Positions 36,234-45,054 of a DNA stretch of 64,000 nucleotides are shown piece by piece (within the stretch, counting starts at the first letter, position 1; each line of letters starts with the position of its first letter). The position numbers were made by a program, and so were the translations under genes. Source of the stretch: Pseudoramibacter alactolyticus (lineage in GTDB: Bacteria; Bacillota; Clostridia; Eubacteriales; Eubacteriaceae); NCBI RefSeq assembly GCF_050908235.1, contig NZ_CP194340.1; one strand, written 5' to 3'. The notes under the pieces are model-generated. The model saw only the letters and a program-made list of their open reading frames with translations, did no database searches and was not told the origin of the DNA.

Positions 36234-36237
36234 CTTT

Positions 36238-36573
36238 TCAGGCTTCTTCCAAAATCTGCACGGTGCAGCCCTCCAGATCCCGGGCAAAAGGCAAAACGAA
36301 CGTGAGAACCGGGAGAAATAATCTCCCCAAGACTCGCGTCCTGATCTTTAAGCGCTGCTATCGCCTCGTCCAGGCCATCCGTTTTAAGGCCGAAGAAAAC
36401 CCGCGCTGTTGCACGCCGGCACGCCGTCGCCGAGCGGCTTCATGCGACTGATCGTTCTTGCCAAGCATCGCGATCTCGGTGCCGTGCGCCGAAAAACGAC
36501 TGCCCATCGGCAATCCCATTAACGCATGATAAAATCACAATGACGTTTCTAAATCAGCTACATGAATCGCCAT
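36238..36573 (-). pseudogene. Glyoxalase/VOC family protein, decayed
   Basis: Reading the minus strand from ATG at 36573 (after AAAGGAG) gives MAIHVADLETSL, a TGA stop, then FYHALMGLPMGSRFSAHGTE and IAMLGKNDQSHE, a typical start of a vicinal-oxygen-chelate (glyoxalase I / bleomycin-resistance fold) protein. Further blocks are found in other frames: GLDEAIAALKDQDASLGEI and ARDLEGCTVQILEEA, the usual C-terminus, ending at 36238. At least one nonsense and two frameshift changes are needed, so this is a pseudogene of a small single-domain VOC protein. Confidence 0.8.
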
Positions 36574-36659
36574 TAAATTCAGCTCCTTTCTTCTCTCTCT
36601 TCCTTTATGATTTATTTCCGCGATATCACAAAACGATTCTTGCCATCTATTTTGAGCAA

Positions 36660-36694
36660 AAAATAAAGACATCGGTATGAGTGCAGCATACCGA
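36660..36694 (-). terminator. Terminator after the OpgB-like gene
   Basis: Minus strand TCGGTATG (36687-36694) pairs with CATACCGA (36672-36679) over a 7-base loop, then TGTCTTTATTTTTT. It lies about 150 bases after the OpgB-like stop; no closer terminator is seen. The rest of 36700-36844 holds nothing I recognise. Confidence 0.7.
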
Positions 36695-36814
36695 CGCCTA
36701 CTCGAACAACCCGTGGCTATTCACATGATATTTTTCTTCATAAATTATCTTATCACCTGGTTTCGCGGTTGTTCAAGATTAACACTTTATATTTCCCTGT
36801 TTTTTAAGGGTTCA

Positions 36815-36826
36815 GATCATACTAAC
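36815..36826 (+). repeat. 12-base direct repeat, copy 2
   Basis: GATCATACTAAC, identical to 36222-36233. See that entry. Confidence 0.4.
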
Positions 36827-36844
36827 TTTATTGCCCGTTCAAAT

Positions 36845-38431
36845 TTAATAGAAGTGACGCATATAATAAGTTGACTTCTTGGCTAATTCTTTGTTGAACT
36901 GATCAAATCCCAATGTTTCAGCCAAAGTTTTCTGATTTGAAAACAGATTGGCGCCCAGTCCGAGACGATTGCCCTTGATCCGATACCCCATACTCGCCAG
37001 TGTCGTCGGCAACATGTCCATCGGCGTAAAGACGCGGTTCTTGAGATTGAGGGGCTCCTCTGTATCGCGCGCGCCATTGATGATGCAATTGTAAACCGTC
37101 CGATCGTAATAGGAGATTCCGGCCACCAAGTCATTGTCCATTCGGGGATGATCGCCCACGATCACGATCACTGTGTTGGGATACCAACTTTGCTGCTTGG
37201 CCCAATTCACAAAATCGTAAACCTGGCGGTCGGCGCAATCCACCGCATCAGCCGCCTGACTGCCGTACCGGCGGTAGCAATTCTGGCAGAGATAGCCGTG
37301 GGGAAAATGGGTATCCGCCGTCAGCATTGTCAGATTAAAAGGCTTATTCTTGCCCGCCAGTGCCGTCGCTTCAATCTTTGCATATTCGTAGAGTTTCGCA
37401 TCTTCATACCCCCACCACACATGATAATCCTTTGGAATATAGCCGCGCTTCTTGGCAGTTTTCAGATCAAAAATCGCATATTTTCCATGATCTTTAAAAT
37501 AAGTATTGCGCCCGGCAAAACTCGAATCCGAACCGCAGAGGAATTCTTGATTGTAGCCTTTTTTCTGCAAAATATCGCCCAAACTTGTAATTCCCGAAGC
37601 AAAAGTTTTGCGCTCGTTCATGCTGTTGCCGTTCGTTGGAAGGGCATAGGGCACCCCGCTGGTCTGAGCAAAGAGCGACCCCATCGTCCAGCCCGTTCCC
37701 GTTGTGTTGTGAAAGCCGCCCAGCTGATTGCCATCGGAAAACGAAACGTTCTCATTGGCCAGCGCCGTCAAATTGGGAATATAATTCGCATAGGGCTGAG
37801 CCCCGCCGGCTATTTGGGAGGCATAGGTTGTCTCCATGCTCTCCATATAAATGTAAATGACGTTTTTCTTGGTCTTGCCGTCAGTGGAAATACTTGTCCG
37901 ATTGGGATCGACATAATATTTTTCGTAGATCTTCGTTCGCTGATTGGCTTTTCGGGCATATTGGGTGATGCCAAGACTCCTATCCAGATACTGCCATGCC
38001 CCGCTCAGCAGTATAACCGCGCCAACTATCAGCAACAGCCGATACACATAGATCAAATTGATCCGCATTTTGTGCCGGCCAAACGGCCGTGTCAGTTTCA
38101 CCTCGATTTTCGACAATACGCGAAAATCCAACACGATCAAAACGACGGCCACCGCGGCTGCCGCGATAATCTGCGGCAGACAAAAGATCACAGCGCGCGA
38201 AAAAAAATGGGTGTTTGCCCCCTTCATCGGCGATGTCACCGTAAAAATAATTTGCTCAATCTTGACGCCAAAAGTCTTGTTAAGCCAATCCGTGGCCCGG
38301 TAACTGATCATAGCGACCATCCAGATCAGCGTGGTCAATACATAAAAAGCGATTTTGCCGATTTTAACCCAAAATTGTTTCATCTTCTGCCGATTTATCT
38401 GCTTTTGGATCTGTCTCGACCGCTTCGCCAT
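36845..38431 (-). CDS. OpgB/LTA-synthase-like phosphoglycerol transferase
   Basis: Membrane enzyme of the alkaline-phosphatase/sulfatase fold that moves phosphoglycerol groups on to polymers at the cell surface. The N-terminal third has about four membrane helices (for example IAFYVLTTLIWMVAMISY and FCLPQIIAAAAVAVVLIVL); the outside domain starts near KKNVIYIYMESME (first metal ligand Glu) and has the nucleophile region NTTGTGWTMGSLFAQTSG and the metal motif VGDHPRMDND. This resembles E. coli OpgB more than S. aureus LtaS, so the acceptor is uncertain. It overlaps the end of the upstream membrane-protein gene by about 70 bases. I prefer the ATG at 38431, 9 bases after AAAGGGG; 38437 is also possible. 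Confidence 0.85.
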   Translation of the reverse strand: MAKRSRQIQKQINRQKMKQFWVKIGKIAFYVLTTLIWMVAMISYRATDWLNKTFGVKIEQIIFTVTSPMKGANTHFFSRAVIFCLPQIIAAAAVAVVLIVLDFRVLSKIEVKLTRPFGRHKMRINLIYVYRLLLIVGAVILLSGAWQYLDRSLGITQYARKANQRTKIYEKYYVDPNRTSISTDGKTKKNVIYIYMESMETTYASQIAGGAQPYANYIPNLTALANENVSFSDGNQLGGFHNTTGTGWTMGSLFAQTSGVPYALPTNGNSMNERKTFASGITSLGDILQKKGYNQEFLCGSDSSFAGRNTYFKDHGKYAIFDLKTAKKRGYIPKDYHVWWGYEDAKLYEYAKIEATALAGKNKPFNLTMLTADTHFPHGYLCQNCYRRYGSQAADAVDCADRQVYDFVNWAKQQSWYPNTVIVIVGDHPRMDNDLVAGISYYDRTVYNCIINGARDTEEPLNLKNRVFTPMDMLPTTLASMGYRIKGNRLGLGANLFSNQKTLAETLGFDQFNKELAKKSTYYMRHFY

Positions 38432-39014
38432 CCCCATAATCCCCTTTCCCGTCTTGCTCCTCCGGCTGTTTTTTTTCCGCAGATTTCTCCGGCATCACTT
38501 CCTGAAATTTGATCGCGTCCGTCTGAACACCTAATGTCGCTGTTTCCGCTGATTTGATTATAACTTGCTTATCATCGACACTTGGCACGGCACCATGATC
38601 TGCGGGCATCTCCGGCATTGACTCCCCGACATCCTGAAACGCATCCGCCCGCGGTTGAACCACTCCTTTTTCCTTCAAATAATCGACGCCTTTCTTCTCC
38701 AAACGTTTTTCTCGCTTCCGAGCGTTAATTTCAACCCGAACGCCGCTGTATTTTCTGAAAATTTCTCCCACAAAGGGCAAAATTATAGCGCCAAAAACGG
38801 CAATCAATAAACACCATATGCTTTCTGGTTCCAAATAAATCTTTAATGTTTTCACCATACTCCAAACGACAAATTTAACAACCAGAAGGTTGAGTACCGT
38901 TAATATGCCATAAATTCGAATCGATTTGACGACCGATACCTCATGCCCCAAACGATGAAGAAAAATTTCCCATGCGATGAAGGGGACTAAAAATAAAATG
39001 ATAAATTGTGTCAT
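38364..39014 (-). CDS. Membrane protein of unknown function with charged tail
   Basis: Not recognised. The 216-residue protein has three hydrophobic segments (FIILFLVPFIAWEIFLHRLG; IYGILTVLNLLVVKFVVW; IWCLLIAVFGAIILPFVGEIF), then a basic stretch (INARKREKRLEKKG) and a long Glu/Asp/Lys-rich tail that is probably disordered. The ATG at 39014 follows AAAGG; the frame is open to 39089 without a ribosome site. It overlaps the OpgB-like gene, so the two are probably translated together and may work together. It is preceded by a separate lipoprotein gene. Confidence 0.7.
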   Translation of the reverse strand: MTQFIILFLVPFIAWEIFLHRLGHEVSVVKSIRIYGILTVLNLLVVKFVVWSMVKTLKIYLEPESIWCLLIAVFGAIILPFVGEIFRKYSGVRVEINARKREKRLEKKGVDYLKEKGVVQPRADAFQDVGESMPEMPADHGAVPSVDDKQVIIKSAETATLGVQTDAIKFQEVMPEKSAEKKQPEEQDGKGDYGDGEAVETDPKADKSAEDETILG

Positions 39015-39140
39015 TGCGCTGCCTTTCTGTATGTATTTAAAGCTGGGATCAAGCCCATTTATTATACCCACCGCGTTCAAATTATTCAAATTGAATACTT
39101 AAGACTCAATACGCATATTTTTATACATTTTTTCTAACTT

Positions 39141-39174
39141 AAAAAGAGCGCAGCGCATACGCCGCACTCTTTTT
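39141..39174 (-). terminator. Terminator of the lipoprotein gene
   Basis: Minus strand GAGTGCGGCG-TATG-CGCTGCGCTC then TTTTT. The two mismatches seen on the plus strand become G-U pairs in the minus-strand RNA, which shows the direction. Confidence 0.85.
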
Positions 39175-39198
39175 GACATGATTACCTATTCTTCAATT

Positions 39199-40338
39199 TT
39201 AATTGTTCTTATCATCCTTCAAATCGCTGTACGCCACCAAACCATTAAAGGCATTATCCAACACCGTTTTTTGATCTGCCGATATATTTCCTTCAGAGAC
39301 ATTGTAAATCATAATGACGTTATATTTCCCAAAGAATAGATAGCCGTTGATCTGGGCATTCCCTCTGCTCATCTTAAGGCTATATGCTTTTCCGGAAGCA
39401 ATCGGACTTTTGACAGCGTTCATTTCCACCTGCATTCCATTGAACGCTTTCTGCATTGCTCTTTCGAAATACTGCTTAAACGCCGCATCTGAGAAATTTT
39501 GGGTGCTGCTGCTAATGTATCTGCGCGCAATGAGCAAATTTTGAGCCGCAGAGGCACTGCCCCCCGGCCCATAGAACGTCACATTCGACGTTGTTCGGGT
39601 GGTATCCATGCGCCAGTCTGATGGAATCGGCACCGTGTAAGAGCCGGAGAGAACGCGTTTGGTAGTCGGTGGATTCTGCGTGTATTTCTTGGCGGCCTTC
39701 TTCGCTTTCTTGCTATTCCAGTACACCTTAACCTGATAATACTGCGACATCTCGTCAACGGTTGCCTGGGTTTTGTCGTTCGCCGCATTGTTCGCGATAT
39801 TGATCATGCCCATAACATAATTGGTCGTTTCTTTATCCTTGCCGACAATCTTTGTCAAAAACTCCGTGCGGCACACGCTATAATATCCGTTGCCATATTG
39901 CGGCAGAACCTGAAAACCCGTGCGATAGTAGGTATTCCCGTCTTCCGTTTTTTTAATTTTGCCCAAGGTATCGACCGCCGCATTGAGATTCGGCGCCGCC
40001 ATGGAACCATATTTTTGCAGATAAGCCTTTGTGCCGCCGGCAGAATTCACGTAAGCGGCATCGACGCTGCGCAAATTCAACGAAGTTCCGTTAGCCGACG
40101 CGCTTAAATGATTCCCTGAAGCTGATTTGCTGCCGTCTTTCGGAATAAATACCTGTAATTTTTTGCCGGTCTTCAGTTCCAGCGATGATTCCCCCAATCG
40201 CTTAAACTGATCGTAATCTTTCACCTCGGTGCCGAGTGTTGGTGCTTTGCCGCAGGCGGTGAGCAATGCGCCCAAAACCATGCAAGCCGCCACTAATGCC
40301 ACGATGCTGCGCTGTTTTAATGTTTTTATCTTCATCAT
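39199..40338 (-). CDS. Predicted lipoprotein of unknown function
   Basis: A secreted, lipid-anchored protein: signal peptide (KIKTLKQRSIVALVAACMVL) and lipobox LLTAC with Cys 29, so it should be processed by Lgt and signal peptidase II. The 379-residue protein has a first half of unknown fold and a C-terminal half (from about GSYTVPIPSDWRMDTT) that looks like a PsbP/DUF-type lipoprotein domain, with VMIYNVSEGNISADQKTVLDNAF near the end; I do not recognise a family with certainty. ATG at 40338 after AGAGGAT. It stands alone, with its own terminator. Confidence 0.75.
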   Translation of the reverse strand: MMKIKTLKQRSIVALVAACMVLGALLTACGKAPTLGTEVKDYDQFKRLGESSLELKTGKKLQVFIPKDGSKSASGNHLSASANGTSLNLRSVDAAYVNSAGGTKAYLQKYGSMAAPNLNAAVDTLGKIKKTEDGNTYYRTGFQVLPQYGNGYYSVCRTEFLTKIVGKDKETTNYVMGMINIANNAANDKTQATVDEMSQYYQVKVYWNSKKAKKAAKKYTQNPPTTKRVLSGSYTVPIPSDWRMDTTRTTSNVTFYGPGGSASAAQNLLIARRYISSSTQNFSDAAFKQYFERAMQKAFNGMQVEMNAVKSPIASGKAYSLKMSRGNAQINGYLFFGKYNVIMIYNVSEGNISADQKTVLDNAFNGLVAYSDLKDDKNN

Positions 40339-40441
40339 CTAATCCTCTTTCTCTGCCAATTTCAATCATATCCAAATTTTACTTAAATTTAATCGAATTA
40401 ACTTTAACAAGAAATTCTTTGCCATAATATTAATTCTTTTG

Positions 40442-41032
40442 TCAGACACTGATCCGATCCTTTAGTTGCTCGTACAGTTTATCCCCGATGCGATTGACCT
40501 CCTTAATTTCTTCCGTTGAGCTAAATGGACCGTTTTTCGTGCGGTAGTCGATAATATTCTGAGCCAGCACTTCACCGATGCCCGGCAATGTCATGAGTGT
40601 TTCCTTCGATGCTGTGTTGATATTAACAGTCGCCGTTCCTGCCGTATTCTGATTCGCCATTTGCGCCGATGCGTTTCGGTTGGGCACCGTGAGCTTCTGG
40701 CCGTCCTTAACTTTTTCCGCCAAATTGAGGGCATTGACATCGCCCTCTGCCGTTGCCCCGCCAGCTGCCTTAATCGCATCATTCACCCGGGCGTCCGGCG
40801 ACAGACGGTATAATCCCGGCCGATTGACTGCCCCGGCGACATGCACCATTATTTTCGATGACGCAGCACTCCCTCTTTTCTGAGATGTCTGCGAGATCTC
40901 TGAGTTGCTGAGGACTTTTTCGTTGGCCTGTTTCAATTTGATCCAGAAACTGCCAATCGCCAATACGGCAACCGTTGCGACAGCCATCAAAAGCATTATT
41001 TGTTTTCTTCGCCGTTTGCTTTCGGACTTCAT
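40442..41032 (-). CDS. comEA: Competence protein ComEA (DNA receptor)
   Basis: Membrane-anchored receptor that binds double-stranded DNA during natural transformation. 196 residues: basic N-terminus, one membrane helix (IMLLMAVATVAVLAIGSFWI), an SLBB domain (VHVAGAVNRPGLYRLSPDAR) and a C-terminal helix-hairpin-helix pair (VNINTASKETLMTLPGIGEV and NRIGDKLYEQLKDRI). I use the ATG at 41032 after GGGGGAAA; the frame is open to 41101. comEC is not adjacent. dprA and comM in the window fit the same process. Confidence 0.92.
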   Translation of the reverse strand: MKSESKRRRKQIMLLMAVATVAVLAIGSFWIKLKQANEKVLSNSEISQTSQKRGSAASSKIMVHVAGAVNRPGLYRLSPDARVNDAIKAAGGATAEGDVNALNLAEKVKDGQKLTVPNRNASAQMANQNTAGTATVNINTASKETLMTLPGIGEVLAQNIIDYRTKNGPFSSTEEIKEVNRIGDKLYEQLKDRISV

Positions 41033-41081
41033 GCCTGTTTCCCCCGTAAAAGTCATTGCACAAATGTTTACAGTTTCATTT

Positions 41082-41090
41082 ATTATATCA
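41082..41090 (-). promoter_or_regulatory. Extended -10 promoter of comEA
   Basis: Minus strand TGATATAAT about 50 bases before the comEA ATG; no clear -35. Confidence 0.5.
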
Positions 41091-41124
41091 CGAGATCGCA
41101 TCCGATAGTGATTTTTTCAAAAAA

Positions 41125-41152
41125 TAAAAAATCCCGAGACAGCTCTCGGGAT
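41125..41152 (-). terminator. Terminator of the serC-serA-DUF1015 unit
   Basis: Minus strand ATCCCGAGA-GCTG-TCTCGGGAT followed by TTTTT, 12 bases after the DUF1015 stop. Confidence 0.92.
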
Positions 41153-41163
41153 CAATGATTGAT

Positions 41164-42405
41164 TTATGACAATTTGTGAATAAACAACCCGCTGCGCAGC
41201 TTGGGCTCAAACCAGGTAGACTTAGGCGGCATCAAAAGCCCCGCATCCGCAATGGCCATCAGCTCGGCGATCGACGTCGGAACCATGGCAAAAGCCACGC
41301 GCATATCGGTGGCCACCCGGCGTTCAAGTTCGGTCAAGCCGCGAATCCCGCCGACAAAGTCGATGCGCGCATCGGTTCGGGGATCCCCGATTCCCAAAAT
41401 CGGGGCCAGCAAGTTTTCCTGCAGAATCGACACATCCAGACTCTTCACCGGATCTTCGGGATCGTAAGTGCCGGCCTTGGCACTCAGGCGGTACCAGGTG
41501 CCCTCCAAAAGCATGGTAAATGTCGCCTTGGCATCCGGCGCCGCGGCTTTTTTCCCCAGGCGTTCAATATTAAAATCCCCTTCGATCGCCTTGAGAAATT
41601 CCGTCTCCGACAGGCCGTTCAAATCTTTCACAACGCGATTGTAATCCATGATGGACAGTTCGTTGTCCGGGAAAATCACCGATAAAAAATAATTGAAGGG
41701 TTCTTCCCCGGTGTAGCTCGGATGGACTTCCCGCCGCATCTGTGCCACTTTAACGGCCGAAGCCGCACGGTGATGACCATCGGCAATATAAAGCGCAGGG
41801 ACGGCTGCGAATTGATCGATCAGCGCGTCAATCGTCGCCGCGTCGTCAATGATCCACACCCGATGGCGCACCCCGTCATCGGCCGCAAAATCGACGGCGG
41901 CGTCCATCTTTTTGACCTGATTCGTCAACGCTGCAATGGCTTCCTGATGCCGATAAGTCAAAAAAATCGGACCGGTATTGGCATCGCAGGCATCCACGTG
42001 ACGGATGCGGTCCTGCTCTTTATCCGCTCGGGTCAGCTCGTGCTTTTTGATCGTTCCGTCCAAATATTCGTCGACGGCGGTGCAGGCGACAATGCCCGTC
42101 TGGCTGTGTCCATTCATCGTCAGTTCGTAAAGATACAGGCAAGGGGTTTCGTCCTGTATCAGCACCTGCCTGGCAATCAGCCGTTCGAGATTCACTTTGG
42201 CCTTGCGATACACCGCCGGATCGTAAGGATCAATGCGCTCGTCCATCGTGGTCTCGGGCCGGTCCACCCGCAAAAAGGAGTCGTACCGGCCTCGAGCCGC
42301 CGCCCGGGCTTCCGCGCGATTATAAACATCATAGGGCAGCGCCGCGACAGCCGCTGCTTTCTCCGGCGCCGGCCGCAGCGCTTTAAAGGCTTTAATGGTC
42401 GCCAT
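41164..42405 (-). CDS. DUF1015 family protein
   Basis: A 413-residue cytoplasmic protein of the DUF1015 (SerC-associated) family. Family marks are the start IKAFKALRPAPEKAAAVAALPYD (conserved part), the central ADGHHRAASA and KHELTRADKEQDRIRH. The biochemical role is unknown; a kinase-like role in serine metabolism has been proposed for relatives and the gene is often beside serA and serC, as here (9-base gap to serA). ATG at 42405 after GGAG. Confidence 0.9.
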   Translation of the reverse strand: MATIKAFKALRPAPEKAAAVAALPYDVYNRAEARAAARGRYDSFLRVDRPETTMDERIDPYDPAVYRKAKVNLERLIARQVLIQDETPCLYLYELTMNGHSQTGIVACTAVDEYLDGTIKKHELTRADKEQDRIRHVDACDANTGPIFLTYRHQEAIAALTNQVKKMDAAVDFAADDGVRHRVWIIDDAATIDALIDQFAAVPALYIADGHHRAASAVKVAQMRREVHPSYTGEEPFNYFLSVIFPDNELSIMDYNRVVKDLNGLSETEFLKAIEGDFNIERLGKKAAAPDAKATFTMLLEGTWYRLSAKAGTYDPEDPVKSLDVSILQENLLAPILGIGDPRTDARIDFVGGIRGLTELERRVATDMRVAFAMVPTSIAELMAIADAGLLMPPKSTWFEPKLRSGLFIHKLS

Positions 42406-42414
42406 GATTACTCC

Positions 42415-43584
42415 TTACTTCACCAGGCGCACGCGGGTGACGCCTTCAATCGCTTTAAGGTCGGCAATGGCCTGATCGGTCACTTCCGAATCGACGTCAA
42501 TCATCGTGTAGGCAAACTGACCTTTGTTTTTATTGGTCATATTGGCAATATTGATGTCGTCCTTGGCCAGCACCGCCGTGATACCCGCAATCATGTTCGG
42601 CACGTTGTGATGAGCCACCGTGATCCGGTGCGCGCTTTCGCAAATGTCCATGTTGCAGTCGGGATAATTGACCGAATTGACAATATTTCCGTTTTCCAGA
42701 AATTCGCGCATGGAGTCAATCACCATGGACGCGCAGTTTTCTTCGCTTTCCGGCGTGGAAGCGCCCAGATGCGGAATATTGATCACGTGCTTCATAGCAA
42801 AGGTTTTGTTGCTCGGGAAATCCGTGACATAGGCTGCGAGGCGGTCGCTTTCGAGGGCTTCGGCCAGCGCGTCTTCATCCACAAGGCCGCCGCGGGCCAG
42901 ATTGATCAGCCGCAGGCCTGGTTTACAGATTTTAAGCAAATCAGCATTCACATAGTTTTCGGTTTCTTTCATAAAGGGCACATGAATCGAAATGTAGTCG
43001 CAATTCTGGAAAAGAGTTTCCAAACTGGAGGCCCGTTTAACTTTTCTGCTTAACCCCCAGGCGTGTTTGATGGAGATAAATGGGTCGAACCCGTAAACCT
43101 TCATGCCGAAATCCACGGCCATGTTGGCAACCAGCACTCCGATCGCCCCCAAGCCGATAACGCCCATCTTTTTCTTATACAGTTCAGGCCCTGCAAATTG
43201 CTTCTTGCCTTTTTCCACCGCAGCGGCGATATCCGTATCCCCGCTGAGGCTTTTCGTCCATTCGATCCCTTCCACCACTTTTCTGGAAGAGATGAGCATG
43301 GCCGTGGCCACCATTTCCTTCACGGCGTTGGCGTTGGCCCCCGGCGCGTTGCAGACCACAATGCCCGCCTCGGCACAGCGATCGAGGGGAATGTTATTGA
43401 CACCAGCACCCGCCCGACCAATAAAGCTCAAACTGTCCGGCAATGCCATGTCGTGCATTTTGGCGCTGCGCACCAAAATAGCGTCCGGCCACTCCGATCC
43501 GTCCCCATCGACAACATAAGCGTCGGTTAATTGCTTGAGGCCGCGTTTGGAAATGTTATTCAGGGTCTTGATTTGATATTTCAT
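42415..43584 (-). CDS. serA: D-3-phosphoglycerate dehydrogenase
   Basis: Oxidises 3-phosphoglycerate with NAD+ in the first step of serine synthesis. 389 residues: substrate domain (GRAGAGVNNIPLDRC), NAD-binding GVIGLGAIGVLVANMA, RLINLARGGLVDEDAL, the catalytic His in PHLGASTPESEENCA, and a C-terminal ACT domain (MIAGITAVLAKDDINIANM), so serine feedback is possible. It follows serC with a 152-base gap that can fold into a structured RNA. ATG at 43584 with AAAGG upstream. Confidence 0.95.
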   Translation of the reverse strand: MKYQIKTLNNISKRGLKQLTDAYVVDGDGSEWPDAILVRSAKMHDMALPDSLSFIGRAGAGVNNIPLDRCAEAGIVVCNAPGANANAVKEMVATAMLISSRKVVEGIEWTKSLSGDTDIAAAVEKGKKQFAGPELYKKKMGVIGLGAIGVLVANMAVDFGMKVYGFDPFISIKHAWGLSRKVKRASSLETLFQNCDYISIHVPFMKETENYVNADLLKICKPGLRLINLARGGLVDEDALAEALESDRLAAYVTDFPSNKTFAMKHVINIPHLGASTPESEENCASMVIDSMREFLENGNIVNSVNYPDCNMDICESAHRITVAHHNVPNMIAGITAVLAKDDINIANMTNKNKGQFAYTMIDVDSEVTDQAIADLKAIEGVTRVRLVK

Positions 43585-43607
43585 TTTTTACCTTTCATGA
43601 TGCCGCA

Positions 43608-43710
43608 GCAAATTCGGCCAACTTCGATACTACCCCGAACTTTACTGCGCGCGTAATGGTGAACCGGCTACTCCGGCTCTGATGCTTAGATCTGATGTCG
43701 GTGAATTTGC
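43608..43710 (-). ncRNA. Candidate structured RNA in the serC-serA gap
   Basis: On the minus strand GCAAATTC (43703-43710) pairs perfectly with GAATTTGC (43608-43615). After a small internal loop the stem goes on with CCGAC (43697-43701) and GTTGG (43618-43622). Inside are a 7-pair hairpin GAGCCGG/CCGGTTC (43661-43679, 5-base loop) and two short hairpins (TTAC/GTAA; TTCG/CGAA). The closed multi-branched shape, 24 bases before the serA ATG, suggests a leader element. It matches no riboswitch or ribozyme consensus I know. It could be a processing site or chance pairing. Confidence 0.45.
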
Positions 43711-43736
43711 AACATTTAGGAAGATGATCCCCATTA

Positions 43737-44825
43737 TTAATGGGCCATCTCGAAACGTTTCATGAAATCGATCAGCGCGTCGACGCCGGCCATGGGCATG
43801 GCGTTATAAATAGATGCCCGCATCCCGCCGACCGTGCGGTGCCCTTTGAGGTTTTCGAGGCCGGCTGCCTTGGATTCCTTCACGAACTGGGCGTCAAGAT
43901 CAGCGTCGCCGGTCACAAAAGGCACATTCATCAGCGAACGGGCTTCCGGCACCACCGTGCCCTTGAAAAGTTTGGAATTATCCAAAAAGTCATAAAGCTT
44001 GGCCGCTTTTTCTTTGTTGATGGCTTCCATTGCCGGCACCCCACCGAGCTTCTTCAGCCATTTGTAAACCAATCCGCAGATATAAATGCTGTAACAGGGC
44101 GGCGTGTTGTAGCAAGAATCCTTGTCGGCGTGAATCTGATAGTTGAGCATGGCCGGAATATCCACTGCGGCGCGGCCCAACAGATCCTTGCGGATGATCA
44201 CCGCGACAACCCCGGCCGGGCCCATATTCTTTTGTGCCCCGGCAAAAATTAATCCGAATTTGGACACATCATAAACTTCCGACAGAATATTGGACGACAT
44301 GTCCGCCACCAGTGGCACGTTTGCCGGCACGGTCGGCAGGTTGTCCGGCCGGAAACGGGTACCGTAAATCGTGTTGTTCACACAGATATACAAATAATCG
44401 ATGTCGTTGCGCATCAAGGATGCATCAAATTTCGGAATGTAGGTGTAAGTTTTGTCCTCGGAAGAGGCGATCACCTTGGCATCGCCGACCTTCACCGCTT
44501 CCTGATAGGCCTTTTTCGCCCAGTTCCCTGTTTGAATGTAATCCGCCCGATGATGGTCCGTCATCAAATTCAGCGGAATCATCGAGAACTGCGTCGAACC
44601 ACCGCCCTGCAGGAACAGGATCTCATAATTATCCGGCACCTGCATCAGTTCCTTATAATCCGCCTTTGTCTGCGCCAGAATATCCGCAAAAGCTGCCGAA
44701 CGATGGCTCATCTCCATCACGGACATGCCGGTATCGCCGTAGCAGAGCATTTCTTTTTGCGCTGTTTCAAGCACTTCCACCGGCAAAGCAGACGGACCGG
44801 CAGAAAAGTTGTAAACTCTTTCCAC
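43737..44825 (-). CDS. serC: Phosphoserine aminotransferase
   Basis: PLP enzyme that makes O-phosphoserine from 3-phosphohydroxypyruvate and glutamate. Start VYNFSAGPSALPVEVLE, MSHRSAAF, LQGGGSTQFSMIPLNL, the PLP lysine in FAGAQKNMGPAG, and the C-terminal GHRTVGGMRASIYNAMP are all typical. 362 residues. The start is GTG at 44825 after AAGGAGG. It heads the unit serC-serA-DUF1015. Confidence 0.97.
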   Translation of the reverse strand: MERVYNFSAGPSALPVEVLETAQKEMLCYGDTGMSVMEMSHRSAAFADILAQTKADYKELMQVPDNYEILFLQGGGSTQFSMIPLNLMTDHHRADYIQTGNWAKKAYQEAVKVGDAKVIASSEDKTYTYIPKFDASLMRNDIDYLYICVNNTIYGTRFRPDNLPTVPANVPLVADMSSNILSEVYDVSKFGLIFAGAQKNMGPAGVVAVIIRKDLLGRAAVDIPAMLNYQIHADKDSCYNTPPCYSIYICGLVYKWLKKLGGVPAMEAINKEKAAKLYDFLDNSKLFKGTVVPEARSLMNVPFVTGDADLDAQFVKESKAAGLENLKGHRTVGGMRASIYNAMPMAGVDALIDFMKRFEMAH

Positions 44826-44874
44826 AATTTACCTCCTTATGAATTTTGAATCATGTAAAGTTACAAACAAGAAC

Positions 44875-44903
44875 ATTATAATCATAAGGTTTGTTTTTTT
44901 CAA
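44875..44903 (-). promoter_or_regulatory. Promoter of serC-serA-DUF1015
   Basis: Minus strand -35 TTGAAA (44898-44903), 17-base spacer, -10 TATAAT (44875-44880) in an extended TGAT context. Just downstream is the near-palindrome GTAACTTTAC. The remaining gap to mgtE (44904-45019) has no recognised element. Confidence 0.8.
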
Positions 44904-45019
44904 TGCGGTAAGGTGTTATTTTCAGCCGAAGAACGGTATTTTTGAGTATCGCTTCTCCCTTTTGCTTTTAACAAAAAACATGCAAAGGTAGAGCAATGAT
45001 GTCCGTCCGAATAGATACT

Positions 45020-45044
45020 AAAAAAGACCCTCCGAAGAGGATCT
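45020..45044 (-). terminator. Terminator of mgtE
   Basis: Minus strand AGATCCTC-TTCG-GAGGGTCT (one T-G pair), then six T, 10 bases after the mgtE stop. Confidence 0.9.
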
Positions 45045-45054
45045 TAATCACGCA

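Noticed and set aside
43608..43710. Cloverleaf-like folding before serA taken as a tRNA
   Set aside because: No T-loop consensus, no anticodon arm of 5 pairs and a 7-base loop, and stem lengths do not fit a tRNA on either strand.
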